Origin: GCA-2733415 sp965178635
GTDB lineage: Bacteria > Bacteroidota > Bacteroidia > Flavobacteriales > Flavobacteriaceae
NCBI GenBank assembly: GCA_965178635.1
Contig: CBCXVT010000035.1
Coordinates: 1-43,868 of the forward strand
Direction: 5' to 3'
Length of the DNA stretch: 43,868 nucleotides
The number at the start of each line of letters is the position of its first letter. The first letter of the stretch is position 1. A model generated the notes under the pieces. The model did no database searches and was not told the origin of the DNA. It saw only the letters and a program-made list of their open reading frames with translations. Positions 1 through 7,181 of the stretch are shown here, in pieces. The position numbers were made by a program, and so were the translations under genes.

Positions 1-374
1 TTATTAAATCCGAATGTGATGTTTCTCGTTGGAATGACTTCATAAGGTTTAATGTGAGGTACTAAATGACGAAGTAATTTCATTAAACTTGTTTTACCAC
101 AGCCCACAGGACCCGATAATAAAATACCTTTGTTGAGGTCGATTCCGAACCTCTCACAACTTGCGTGATCTTTGATGACATACACACACAATTTGTACAA
201 GATTTGCATATCGTCTTCATAAACTTTGAAGTTTTTACCAAAGAGTAGTTTTCCCTTGATTTCTAAATAGACCAGTATTTGATTGAAGTTGTAGTGAATG
301 TGATCGGATTTTACAATTCCGATTTGGTATTGTATGCCTTGTTCGGTGATGAGGTGAGGGGAGGGTTGATTCAT
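1..374 (-). CDS. P-loop ATPase, partial (C-terminus outside window)
   Basis: The reading frame opens with ATG at 374 and runs to the window edge, giving 124 codons. Around residues 91-100 it has a Walker A motif, GPVGCGKTSL, preceded by a hydrophobic strand (KGILLS). This marks a P-loop NTPase of the AAA+/DnaC-like kind often encoded beside excisionase and integrase genes in Bacteroidetes mobile elements. Walker B would lie beyond the window, so the subfamily cannot be fixed. A role in element replication or in loading a helicase is inference. Confidence 0.7.
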   Translation of the reverse strand, partial: MNQPSPHLITEQGIQYQIGIVKSDHIHYNFNQILVYLEIKGKLLFGKNFKVYEDDMQILYKLCVYVIKDHASCERFGIDLNKGILLSGPVGCGKTSLMKLLRHLVPHIKPYEVIPTRNITFGFN

Positions 375-753
375 AATAGTATTTTTTAATGTTCTTTCCT
401 TTTTTCCATTGCCGAAAAAAGAAACAAAAAAGTCTAGCCTTGGATGTTCGGCGGTCAATTAAATTTAGAATCACTTTTCATTTTGCCTTGATGCAAAACG
501 AAACAAAAAATCAATTCTCTAATTAGGAAATTACTTCGTACCATTCGCTTTCAAATCTTCATGCGTCATGCTACGCACCGCAATTCCGATTCTTCGCTCT
601 TTATTTCTGAAAGAGACCTTGTGGTTTTAATGCCGTAAGCCATATTCTATGGCGGTAATTTTATTTACAGCTAGTTCTTGAAAGATTCAAAACTTGTTTA
701 CCTGCATTTGATTCTCTGTATGCGATTCTGAATCAAGTTCAGAATGACGTCAA
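375..753. other. Non-coding gap inside the element
   Basis: I see no convincing gene in these 379 nt. The left part is A/T- and homopolymer-rich. The right end holds a short palindromic repeat (726-752), listed separately. An open frame crossing 235-474 on the minus strand is a frame-shifted shadow of the ATPase. Confidence 0.5.
726..752. repeat. Palindromic interspersed repeat (REP-like)
   Basis: There is a perfect 7-bp inverted repeat, TTCTGAA (726-732) and TTCAGAA (738-744), with a 5-nt spacer. The 8-bp palindrome TGACGTCA follows at 745-752. From memory, a motif of this form (CATTCTGAAC-TTGATTCAGAAT) is scattered between genes in many Bacteroidetes genomes. Only one copy is visible here. 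Confidence 0.45.
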
Positions 754-1389
754 TCAAAGTGGTTCACTGTAGTTTTTATCTTTTGATACTTTTAGGTTGT
801 CTTGATTATGGTCATGTGCTTTAGATGTTTTTAGGTCATTAGCTTTTAGGATCCATTTTCTGGCTGTGGCTTTCCAATTGGTGATTGTTGCTTTTCCAGA
901 AATTTTCCAATCAATGCCTTCGTAATGATTGAAGAACATTTGTGCTTCTTTTTTAGTGCTCTTTTCTTTTTTAAAAAAATCAATTACTTCATTTTCATGT
1001 TGAGGTTGCGCCCCTTTGTTTTTATTTATTATATGTTTATTAATGTTTATATTAGATACCAGCGCTTGTCCACTGCTTGTCCCGATATTGGTACGGTGTG
1101 AGTCCACTACTTGTCCAGTACTTGTCCCAAAATTGGTCAACCTAATTTGACTGCCTTTAAATGGGTTGTGAGAGGGTAAATAACTGATGTAATTCCAATT
1201 ATTTAAGTCGCGTATACATCGATGATAGGTTGTTTTAGAGCCTATTTTAGAGCATTGCATGACCTCATCACGAAAAATGTAAAACACCTCAACAAATCGG
1301 TTGCTATTCCATAATTTAAATAAAGCCATATAAAGGCTGACATGAGAGGGGTTTAGCCTATTGTCTTGCTCTATTTTTAGAAAAAGCAT
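754..1389 (-). CDS. Winged-helix replication/regulatory protein of mobile element
   Basis: This is a 211-aa soluble protein. The N-terminal ~80 residues (SHVSLYMALFKLWN, then SRDEVM-like FRDEVMQCSKIGSKTTYHRCIRDL) look like the winged-helix domain found in Bacteroidetes mobile-element proteins related to phage replisome organisers. The middle (about 85-115) is a polar linker with repeated TSTGQ/TSSGQ. The C-terminal part (about 130-190: EVIDFFKKEKSTKKEAQMFFNHYEG...WKISGKATITNWKATARKW) resembles the C-terminal domain of DnaD/replication-type proteins. It sits between the ATPase and the excisionase-like gene, the usual order in these elements. A replication role is inferred from context and remote resemblance. 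Confidence 0.6.
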   Translation of the reverse strand: MLFLKIEQDNRLNPSHVSLYMALFKLWNSNRFVEVFYIFRDEVMQCSKIGSKTTYHRCIRDLNNWNYISYLPSHNPFKGSQIRLTNFGTSTGQVVDSHRTNIGTSSGQALVSNININKHIINKNKGAQPQHENEVIDFFKKEKSTKKEAQMFFNHYEGIDWKISGKATITNWKATARKWILKANDLKTSKAHDHNQDNLKVSKDKNYSEPL

Positions 1390-1430
1390 TGTTGAGGTGC
1401 TTGATGTAATTAATTTCTTGCATGAGGCTA

Positions 1431-1703
1431 TTAGCTCTTGAATTTATTCTCTTGTAGGATTCTTAATATTTCACTGTAATCGTACAAGATGATGCCGCCA
1501 ATTTTAGTAAATGGTAATGTTCTGTTGATGCGTAAATTTTGCAGTGTACCAGGGCTTACTTTTAGCATTTCCATAACCTCAGCAGATTTGAGGTATTTTT
1601 TGGTTTTTACTGTCGTTTTTTCTTGAAGTAACTTTTTAAGTTCTTCTAATAATTCTAGTTTGAAATCGTAAAGATCTTCAGTTGTAATGATTGTTGCTGC
1701 CAT
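1431..1703 (-). CDS. Excisionase-family helix-turn-helix protein
   Basis: This 90-aa protein has a charged helical N-terminus (DLYDFKLELLEELKKLLQEK). It is followed by a MerR/Xis-like HTH (about 38-85): KYLKSAEVMEMLKVSPGTLQNLR...LPFTKIGGIILYDYSEIL. This is the HTH_17 excisionase type that is very common beside integrases in Bacteroidetes elements. It starts 41 nt upstream of the winged-helix gene in the same direction and is probably cotranscribed. Likely roles are directing excision or regulating element genes; the family includes both. Confidence 0.8.
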   Translation of the reverse strand: MAATIITTEDLYDFKLELLEELKKLLQEKTTVKTKKYLKSAEVMEMLKVSPGTLQNLRINRTLPFTKIGGIILYDYSEILRILQENKFKS

Positions 1704-1900
1704 TGTAAAACGGTTTTAAGGATTAATAATGAGGTCCCAAATCAAGTTTGGGATAACTTTTAAGGCTATCGGAAGAAATGAATTTCTGTTAGATAGCCTT
1801 TTAGTTAATTTAGCTCACGAGTTTTCTTATTTTCATAAAAATGAGTTCGTGAATCTTCGATTTGACTTTCGTTTTACAAAGTTGGTGGGAATTATTATGT

Positions 1901-1934
1901 TTTCTTCGGTAGTTGTTCGGTACTACCGAAGAAA
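1901..1934. repeat. Strong 13-bp hairpin downstream of rteC
   Basis: The arms 1901-1913 and 1922-1934 are exact inverted complements (core CTTCGGTAGT / ACTACCGAAG) around an 8-nt loop. It lies in the 276-nt gap (1704-1979) between rteC and the HTH gene, where I see no credible gene. Neither side has a clear T-run, so it is not a typical intrinsic terminator. It could be an RNA structure or a recombinase/excisionase target. Confidence 0.5.
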
Positions 1935-1979
1935 TTTAACATTTTTAAAGGTGAATTTTATGGCGGATATTACTTGTTG

Positions 1980-2835
1980 TTATTTGCTGTCTTCATAGTC
2001 CATACGGGTTTCTAAACTCGCTTTTAATTTATCCAAGAATTTTGTTTTGTCGATTCCTCTGCTTTTAATTTCTGAATATGTTTTATACACATTACCTAAA
2101 TCTATGTCAAAAAGTGTACTACACACATTTGCCATTTTACTGATTTCAGCCTGTCCGTTTTCTTATTGCTCCAGAGGCTTGTAGAGCATAAATTATTTCA
2201 ATGAGGTCGGTTTTAGAGGCGGTCCATGAGAGGTTGTTTAATATTGCCGGACTGACTTCTTCCCTTCTGCTTCCAGATTCTATTTTCTTTAATAAGAATA
2301 ATTCCTCATGATAAAATTTAACGAGAAAATCATACGCTATAAATTTACCAACTAGGTTGTCATGACTTGTAGAGAACTCGGGATCTGAGAAATGTCTAGA
2401 GCTGTCGTTTACGATGTCTAAATCATTATTACCACGGATAAAATAAATATGATCAAGACTATCTTCTTGATGCTTATAGTAATTCCAAAAATTTAATTGT
2501 TTTTTTTTACACTCTTCCAATTTATCTAAACGTGAATGAATGAATTGACGTTGCTTAGCAATGTCTGCAGTAGGTTTTTCCATGATGTAAGCATGAAGTT
2601 TGACGAAATACTTTAAATAGCCTAAAACAAAAGGTTTATCGGCTTTAAAAAAGTGTATTTCAGACTTTGAATCAGGGAAGTTATTCATATCCCTAATTTT
2701 AAGTCTAAGCTTATACAAACACTCTTTAGATACTGCAATTCCTTTGTTAAGATTTGTAATATCTTTTAAATTAGTTTTCTGTAAATGAGCCATTTCATTA
2801 TAAAACGGTTGCATAATTTGGGTGATTTCACGCAT
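1980..2835 (-). pseudogene. rteC: RteC family protein, frameshifted near C-terminus
   Basis: The frame from 2835 reads 229 aa and stops at 2146. It contains the RteC-type segment NLSWTASKTDLIEIIYALQASGAI near its end. The rest of the family's C-terminus continues in another frame from about 2162 to a stop at 1980: ENGQAEISKMANVC..., DIDLGNVYKTYSEI, FLDKLKASLETRM. Removing one base in the A-run at about 2158-2164 would join them as SGAIENGQAEI, matching the family pattern. RteC is known from Bacteroides CTnDOT-type elements as a regulator needed for excision and transfer. The break could be real decay or a one-base sequencing error. The start is ATG; a short inverted repeat (2843-2850 / 2867-2874) lies just upstream. 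Confidence 0.8.
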
Positions 2836-2923
2836 ATTTTATAGATTAATTAGTTGCTAATAAATTATTAATCTTTAAAAAGAAATGCAACAAAATGACA
2901 CAAAACCTTACATTTTACACCTA

Positions 2924-4183
2924 TTAATTCGTTCTTTTTAATATGTTTTGCTCTTGATTATTTTTTAAAACTTCCCTAAGCGTATTCATGTCATTACTTA
3001 CTTTATGCTCCAAAACACGGGCGTAAATTTGTGTGGTGGCAATTTTAGAATGCCCTAATAATTTTGAGACTGTTTCTATAGGCACACCATTAGACAAGGT
3101 TACCGTAGTAGCAAATGTATGTCTGGCCATGTGGAAGGTTAAATTTTTATGAATGCCAACAAAATTGGCTACTTCCTTTAAGTAACAGTTTAGTTTTTCG
3201 TTACTCAGTACCGGTAATAACGATTCTGTAACTGCAGTCATTGGATGGTCTTTATATTTATTAATAATTTCTAGAGCTTGAGGTAACAACGGGACTTTTA
3301 TAGTTGAATTTGTTTTTTGCCTTTTGGTCATTATCCAATTTCCACCATCGATACCCATTACCATATGATTTGTTGTTAGGTTCATAATGTCTACATAACT
3401 AATTCCAGTATAGCAACTGAACACAAATAGATCGCGAACGCGGTCAAGTCGGTCTGATACAAATACTTTATCTTCTAATAACTTTAATTCTTGGTCTGTA
3501 AGGAACTCTCTGTCGGTTTTTTCAAAAGTCATTTTCCATCTTACAAATGGATCTTTCTCTATCCATTCCATATGATAGGCTAGGGTAATGATTTTACGAA
3601 AACGTTGTATGTGTTTCATAATAGTATTATGGCTTAATGCCTTTGGGTGTCCAGCTGGTAGAAGATTAGATAGGTATATTTCAAAATCTGTTAAGAACTC
3701 ATAATTGAGTTGCTTTAAATAGATGTTTGGTGTTTTCTTTACGGTGTTTAAAAATTTGAAGATGTAGTTTTCAGTAATTCCGAAATTTCGAATCGTGCCA
3801 GGGGCAAGGGTATTCTCAATTTTACTTGAGTGGTATGTCATGATATCCCTAAGTGTCTTTCCTTGATCGCTATGTTCTCCGGTATAATGAGCTTTGATAA
3901 TTTGAGCAGTAATGAGTTCACCTTTGAATTTTAAATCCTGGTAAATTTGGAATAGCTGTGCATAAACTTCATCCATATAGCTATTGGTTTGCTTAGCTTT
4001 TGCATTTGTACCATTGACACGTTTTTTTGAGCTATTCCAGTGGTCAACGTTGACCTTGCGTTTTAAGCTGATGTTGACCCTTTTTCCGTCAACAGTAATT
4101 CGTGCGTAAATTTCTGCTTGATTGTTTTTTGCACGAGAAGTGTTTATCCAAAATAGGATTGAGAATGTTTTTGAAGATTTCAT
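2924..4183 (-). CDS. int: Tyrosine recombinase / integrase (IntDOT-like active site)
   Basis: This is a 419-aa phage-integrase-family protein of normal length for Bacteroidetes integrases. It has an N-terminal arm-binding-like domain (about 1-100, with the family's ARITVDGKRVNISL strand), a SAM-like core-binding domain (about 105-215) and a catalytic domain (about 225-405). The visible active site comprises Lys287/290 (TKRQKTN), His351 and Arg354 (FHMARHTF), His378 (LGHSK) and the nucleophile Tyr387 (TTQIYAR). The first catalytic Arg is replaced: the motif reads CYTGIS with Ser262. The same Arg-to-Ser change is known in IntDOT of CTnDOT. The gene sits 225 bp from tRNA-Arg and would move the element in and out of it. 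Confidence 0.93.
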   Translation of the reverse strand: MKSSKTFSILFWINTSRAKNNQAEIYARITVDGKRVNISLKRKVNVDHWNSSKKRVNGTNAKAKQTNSYMDEVYAQLFQIYQDLKFKGELITAQIIKAHYTGEHSDQGKTLRDIMTYHSSKIENTLAPGTIRNFGITENYIFKFLNTVKKTPNIYLKQLNYEFLTDFEIYLSNLLPAGHPKALSHNTIMKHIQRFRKIITLAYHMEWIEKDPFVRWKMTFEKTDREFLTDQELKLLEDKVFVSDRLDRVRDLFVFSCYTGISYVDIMNLTTNHMVMGIDGGNWIMTKRQKTNSTIKVPLLPQALEIINKYKDHPMTAVTESLLPVLSNEKLNCYLKEVANFVGIHKNLTFHMARHTFATTVTLSNGVPIETVSKLLGHSKIATTQIYARVLEHKVSNDMNTLREVLKNNQEQNILKRTN

Positions 4184-4307
4184 AGTTGTACGTCTTTAAA
4201 TTAAACTTGTTCAAGACGAAAGTCAAACCAACTATACTCTGTGTTTTTGGTATTCGGTCAACACGTGTTGACCGCGAAACTATTTGTTGACCGCGAAGTG
4301 GTCAACA
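4042..4307. promoter_or_regulatory. Cluster of GTTGACC heptamers around the integrase start
   Basis: There are seven exact copies of GTTGACC or its complement, at 4042, 4049, 4073, 4256, 4267, 4286 and 4300, plus a 6/7 match at 4087. Pairs form palindromes: GGTCAACGTTGACC (4042-4055), an 18-bp perfect palindrome at 4256-4273, and 8-bp arms with a 7-nt loop at 4285-4307. GTTGACCGCGAA is also directly repeated 19 bp apart (4267, 4286). The cluster straddles the integrase start (4183) and lies between it and the tRNA. It fits arm-type sites for integrase/excisionase or an operator controlling int. Confidence 0.6.
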
Positions 4308-4350
4308 AAATTGAAATCATATCAAATTCTATGATTCCCTAAAAACAGTG

Positions 4351-4383
4351 AAAGCTTGCAAAATCATAGATTTTACAAGCTTT
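4351..4383 (-). terminator. Hairpin between tRNA-Arg and integrase
   Basis: The 15-nt arms 4351-4365 and 4369-4383 pair with one mismatch around a 3-nt loop. It lies 26 nt beyond the 3' end of the minus-strand tRNA, so it may terminate the tRNA transcript. The T-run after the stem is short in that direction. It may instead belong to the attachment region. Confidence 0.4.
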
Positions 4384-4408
4384 TGATAAGAATTTTAATT
4401 CTTTAAAG

Positions 4409-4482
4409 TGACCTCGGAAGGATTCAAACCTTCAACCTCCACAGCCGTAATGTGGTGCACTATTCAGTTATGCTACGAGGCC
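4409..4482 (-). tRNA. tRNA-Arg (anticodon ACG)
   Basis: The 74-nt cloverleaf folds fully on the minus strand. The acceptor stem is GGCCTCG/CGAGGTC with one G-U pair, the D-arm is GCAT/GTGC, and the anticodon stem is CCACA/TGTGG with loop TTACGGC (anticodon ACG, reading CGU). The variable loop is 5 nt and the T-arm is GAAGG/CCTTC with loop TTTGAAT. The discriminator is A and no CCA is encoded. Its 3' end faces the integrase, making it the probable attachment target of the element. Confidence 0.95.
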
Positions 4483-4541
4483 GTTAAGCGAGGGCAAATA
4501 TAGTCTATATTCTTAATTACCGAAACTTTTTTTGAAACTTT

Positions 4542-4775
4542 TTACACATTTTTTGCTAAGAAACTGTCTAGTATGTCTTTAGCTTTATTGAAATCTTCTT
4601 CAAAAACAAAAAGGTCATTATTATTGTCGCCAGCAATGAATCCTGCTAGTCTTGCAGATTCTGTATTGTTCTTGATAATACAGCTAATCTGTTCCTTATT
4701 AAGCTCGTATTTTAGAGCATCTAAAATAATATTGGAACCTTGATGTAATTTCGTGTGTTTAGAATGTGAATCCAT
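4542..4775 (-). CDS. DUF2007-type small protein
   Basis: This is a 77-aa soluble protein. The core KYELNKEQISCIIKNNTESARLAGFIAGDNNNDLFVFEEDFNKAKDILDSF matches the pattern of DUF2007 ('putative prokaryotic signal transducing protein'). That pattern is a short alpha/beta fold in which an Asn/Glu-rich turn precedes a Val-Phe strand and a D/E-x-x-x-A-K helix. It is the first gene past the tRNA on the chromosomal side, and ATG is the only sensible start. Its biochemical role is unknown across the family. Confidence 0.65.
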   Translation of the reverse strand: MDSHSKHTKLHQGSNIILDALKYELNKEQISCIIKNNTESARLAGFIAGDNNNDLFVFEEDFNKAKDILDSFLAKNV

Positions 4776-4868
4776 AGTAAAATAGCTTTTACTAAAGATA
4801 CAAAAAAAAGGAAGTAGAATATACTATTTATATAATTAAAAAAAAGAGGGTATTGAGAGTGTTAGGAG

Positions 4869-5021
4869 TTAATCTAAAGCTCTTTTAGTAACATAAATTC
4901 GCCAACCTATTATTGCTAATTGTAATTTACTAGCTTTGCTTAAATCAAGTCTGCGCTTTGAAAAACTAGGCAATACAGCCTTATTTATTTTTGCAAGTGT
5001 TTTAAAAAAAAGTTTTTCCAC
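4869..5021 (-). CDS. Conserved 50-aa basic protein
   Basis: The frame runs from GTG at 5021 to TAA at 4869. No in-frame ATG exists nearby. The product is basic, with features such as FFKTLAKINKAVLPSFSKRR, LDLSKASKLQLAIIGWR and a C-terminal TKRALD. I recall near-identical ~50-aa proteins throughout Flavobacteriaceae, sometimes labelled 'SsrA-binding protein'. That label looks wrong, since the sequence is far shorter than SmpB and does not resemble it. Function is unknown. It is absent from long-ORF lists because of its size and GTG start. Confidence 0.65.
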   Translation of the reverse strand: MEKLFFKTLAKINKAVLPSFSKRRLDLSKASKLQLAIIGWRIYVTKRALD

Positions 5022-5048
5022 AATAGTATAAATTTGGCGCAAATGTAA

Positions 5049-5075
5049 AAAACTCGCTTAATATGAGCGAGTTTT
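5049..5075 (-). terminator. Intrinsic terminator of the exported acidic protein gene
   Basis: The arms AAAACTCGCT (5049-5058) and AGCGAGTTTT (5066-5075) surround a 7-nt loop. On the minus strand the stem runs into a T-run, 21 nt after the stop codon of the 5096-5953 gene. Confidence 0.8.
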
Positions 5076-5095
5076 AAATTGGTTTTGTGTAATTA

Positions 5096-5953
5096 TTATT
5101 TAGTAGTTGCAATTATGGCGCCGTCTTTTGCTTTTTTACCATAGATGCTCATGGCTGTCTTTGGCTTTAAAAAATCTACAAATTGTAATTTATCGTTTTT
5201 AGCTAATTCATCTAGTTTTTTGAAATCTGATTTCTTACCGTCAATCATAATTAACTTTTCAATTTCTGGGTCATCAACAAAATGAAACTTTTGAGAGTTA
5301 TTTTTACTAATCCAAACTTTTTTTTCTTTACGCTCATGTTTTTCATGCGTATCGTCATGATCCTCATCAAAGTCGAAATCAAAATTATTTAATTTTAAAA
5401 TCATACGTTTACCATCTTCATCGTTTTCAAAAACAAAGGCGTCTTTTAATTGTTCTTTAATGTCATCAAAATCGAATGTTTTTCCATTAATAGTCATAAC
5501 ATGTTCATCATCATCAAAAGAAAAATCAAAATGTTTTGATAGTGAATGTGTACCGTTAAAGCTAAAATTATTTGAGTTTGAAGAAATAATATAAAGAGAG
5601 TCGTCTTTAGCGCCTAAAGTAATTGTACTGATTGGGTTGCTACTAGATAATGACGTATTTGATTCGTTTCCTTTATCATCAACTAGATTAATTTTAATAG
5701 CTATTATTTCATTGTCTTTATTGCGCTTAATACTAGAGAATTTAGCATTAATGTCATGAGATTTTAAAGTTTTAACAATAGATTTAAATTCACTGTCTTT
5801 TGTGTTTTTGTCAATTGTAATGGTTACTTCATCACCAATAACAGATTGTGTTATTAGTAGGTTAGAAGAATAATTGTTAGCGAATGTTGGTGTAATTAAA
5901 GCTGTACATAAGGTAAAAGCCAGTAGTCCGTTTTTTAAAAATGATGTGTTCAT
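5096..5953 (-). CDS. Exported acidic protein with BlaR1/TonB-plug-like segments
   Basis: This 285-aa protein has a signal peptide (about 1-25, LCTALITPTFA). It is then very rich in Asp, Lys and Phe (for example FDFDFDEDHDD near 190). The segment DSEFKSIVKTLKSHDINAKFSSIKRNKDNEIIAIKINLVDDKGN resembles stretches found in the periplasmic parts of flavobacterial M56/BlaR1-like proteins. The end, AMSIYGKKAKDGAIIATTK, resembles the TonB-receptor plug motif (LYGxxGxxGVIxITTK). Asp/His-rich runs suggest metal or cation binding, but this is only a guess. It stands alone with its own terminator. Confidence 0.6.
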   Translation of the reverse strand: MNTSFLKNGLLAFTLCTALITPTFANNYSSNLLITQSVIGDEVTITIDKNTKDSEFKSIVKTLKSHDINAKFSSIKRNKDNEIIAIKINLVDDKGNESNTSLSSSNPISTITLGAKDDSLYIISSNSNNFSFNGTHSLSKHFDFSFDDDEHVMTINGKTFDFDDIKEQLKDAFVFENDEDGKRMILKLNNFDFDFDEDHDDTHEKHERKEKKVWISKNNSQKFHFVDDPEIEKLIMIDGKKSDFKKLDELAKNDKLQFVDFLKPKTAMSIYGKKAKDGAIIATTK

Positions 5954-6157
5954 AATGTGTTTTTAGTTTATGAGAATACGTCTCGTAAATTATTGATTGT
6001 TATAAAAATACACTAAATGTGGGCTAGTAAATGTTAAAGAAAACTTGTTTAGCATATTTTTAACATTCCGTTTAAGTTGTAAACTTCATTAATGATAATC
6101 AATGAAATTTCATAAGACTTTTATAATTGTTATAGTATCTTCGCAAAAAAAAAGAAG

Positions 6158-7096
6158 ATGAATTTAGTATTGGTGATCTCAGGGTTGATATTGTTGATTT
6201 TTGGTGGTGATTGGCTGTTAAAAGCAGCTGTAGGCTTGTCATTAAAATTAGAAATTCCAAAGATTGTAATAGGTATGACAGTAGTATCATTTGCAACGTC
6301 TGCGCCAGAATTAATAGTAAGTATAAAATCAGCTTTAGACGGCTTTCCTGATTTAGCACTTGGTAATGTTATTGGTTCTAATATTGCAAATCTTGGATTG
6401 GTTTTAGGTATAACAGTGTGTTTAGGAGCAATGGATATTCAAAAAAGCTTTTATAAAACTGATTGGCCAGTGATGATGATTGCATCTGTGTTGCTATATG
6501 TTTTTATAGCTTATGATGAGGTGATTGTGTTTTATGAAGGTGTTATATTATTTACATTTTTAATTGCTTTTTTAGTGTATTTACTAAAGTTTCAGAAACA
6601 AGCTGTAATTGATGAATTACCAGAAGATGATGAAGCTTTGCCATTGTATAAAGTGGTTTTGTTTTTAGCTTTAGGAGGCGTGGCGCTTTGGGGAGGTTCT
6701 GAATTGTTAATTAATGGTGCTGTAGGTATGGCGCAACATTTTGGAATTAGTGAACGTATTATTGGTGTTACTGTAGTTTCAATAGGGACAAGTATACCAG
6801 AATTAGCAGCATCTATTATAGCTGTTATGAAGAAAGAAAAAGCAATTTCTTTAGGAAATTTAATAGGATCTAACGTGTTTAATATATTAGCTGTGCTTGG
6901 TATTACATCAATGATAACACCAATTTCTGTGATGGATAAAGGGTTGTTAACAAATGATTTATATTGGATGTTAGGTATTTCATTTCTGATATTACCATTA
7001 GTATTTATACCTAAAAAATTACGTTTAGATTGGAAAGATGGAATTGTTTTGTTAGGGTTATATATGGCATTTGTATACGTTACTGTGTTTAATTAA
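6158..7096 (+). CDS. Calcium/sodium antiporter (CaCA family, YrbG-like)
   Basis: This is a 312-aa integral membrane protein with about ten hydrophobic segments in two homologous halves. Each half carries the alpha-repeat signatures of the Ca2+/cation antiporter family: GMTVVSFATSAPELIVS with LGNVIGSNIANLGLVLG in the first half, GVTVVSIGTSIPELAASI with LGNLIGSNVFNILAVLG in the second. A charged cytoplasmic loop (about 145-165, DELPEDDEALP) joins the halves. The expected role is exchange of Ca2+ for Na+ or H+ across the inner membrane. The leader is very short and A-rich; a partial -7 box (TATCTTCG) lies at 6136-6143. Confidence 0.92.
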   Translation: MNLVLVISGLILLIFGGDWLLKAAVGLSLKLEIPKIVIGMTVVSFATSAPELIVSIKSALDGFPDLALGNVIGSNIANLGLVLGITVCLGAMDIQKSFYKTDWPVMMIASVLLYVFIAYDEVIVFYEGVILFTFLIAFLVYLLKFQKQAVIDELPEDDEALPLYKVVLFLALGGVALWGGSELLINGAVGMAQHFGISERIIGVTVVSIGTSIPELAASIIAVMKKEKAISLGNLIGSNVFNILAVLGITSMITPISVMDKGLLTNDLYWMLGISFLILPLVFIPKKLRLDWKDGIVLLGLYMAFVYVTVFN

Positions 7097-7113
7097 AATG
7101 ATTTATTGCATAA

Positions 7114-7150
7114 AAAAAAGGCTTACTTAAAATTTAAGTAAGCCTTTTTT
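7114..7150. terminator. Bidirectional terminator between antiporter and glutamine synthetase genes
   Basis: A long perfect inverted repeat (stem GGCTTACTTAAA / TTTAAGTAAGCC) has A-runs on the left and T-runs on the right. It sits between two convergent genes and can serve both. Confidence 0.9.
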
Positions 7151-7181
7151 AGTATGATGAAAAACCGATTATTTTGCTAAT

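Larger units (their letters stand above)
1..4408. mobile_element. End of an integrative element at tRNA-Arg
   Basis: The stretch carries, all on the minus strand, a P-loop ATPase, a winged-helix protein, an excisionase-like HTH protein, RteC and a tyrosine recombinase. This set is typical of Bacteroidetes integrative/conjugative elements and genomic islands. The integrase lies next to a tRNA-Arg gene whose 3' end faces the element, the usual arrangement for integration into a tRNA. The other end lies beyond the window start. I saw no second copy of the tRNA 3' end within the window, so the boundaries are inferred. RteC is frameshifted, so the element may be decaying. Confidence 0.75.

Noticed and set aside
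235..474. Minus-strand 79-codon frame
   Set aside because: It is a frame-shifted shadow of the P-loop ATPase gene (1-374), which has the Walker A motif in its own frame.
1729..1998. Plus-strand open frame of 89 codons
   Set aside because: It overlaps the rteC 3' end, contains the 13-bp hairpin, has no recognisable domain, and runs against the direction of all neighbouring genes.
6099..6359. Minus-strand 86-codon frame over the antiporter start
   Set aside because: Low-complexity Leu/Ser translation antisense to a clear membrane protein gene.
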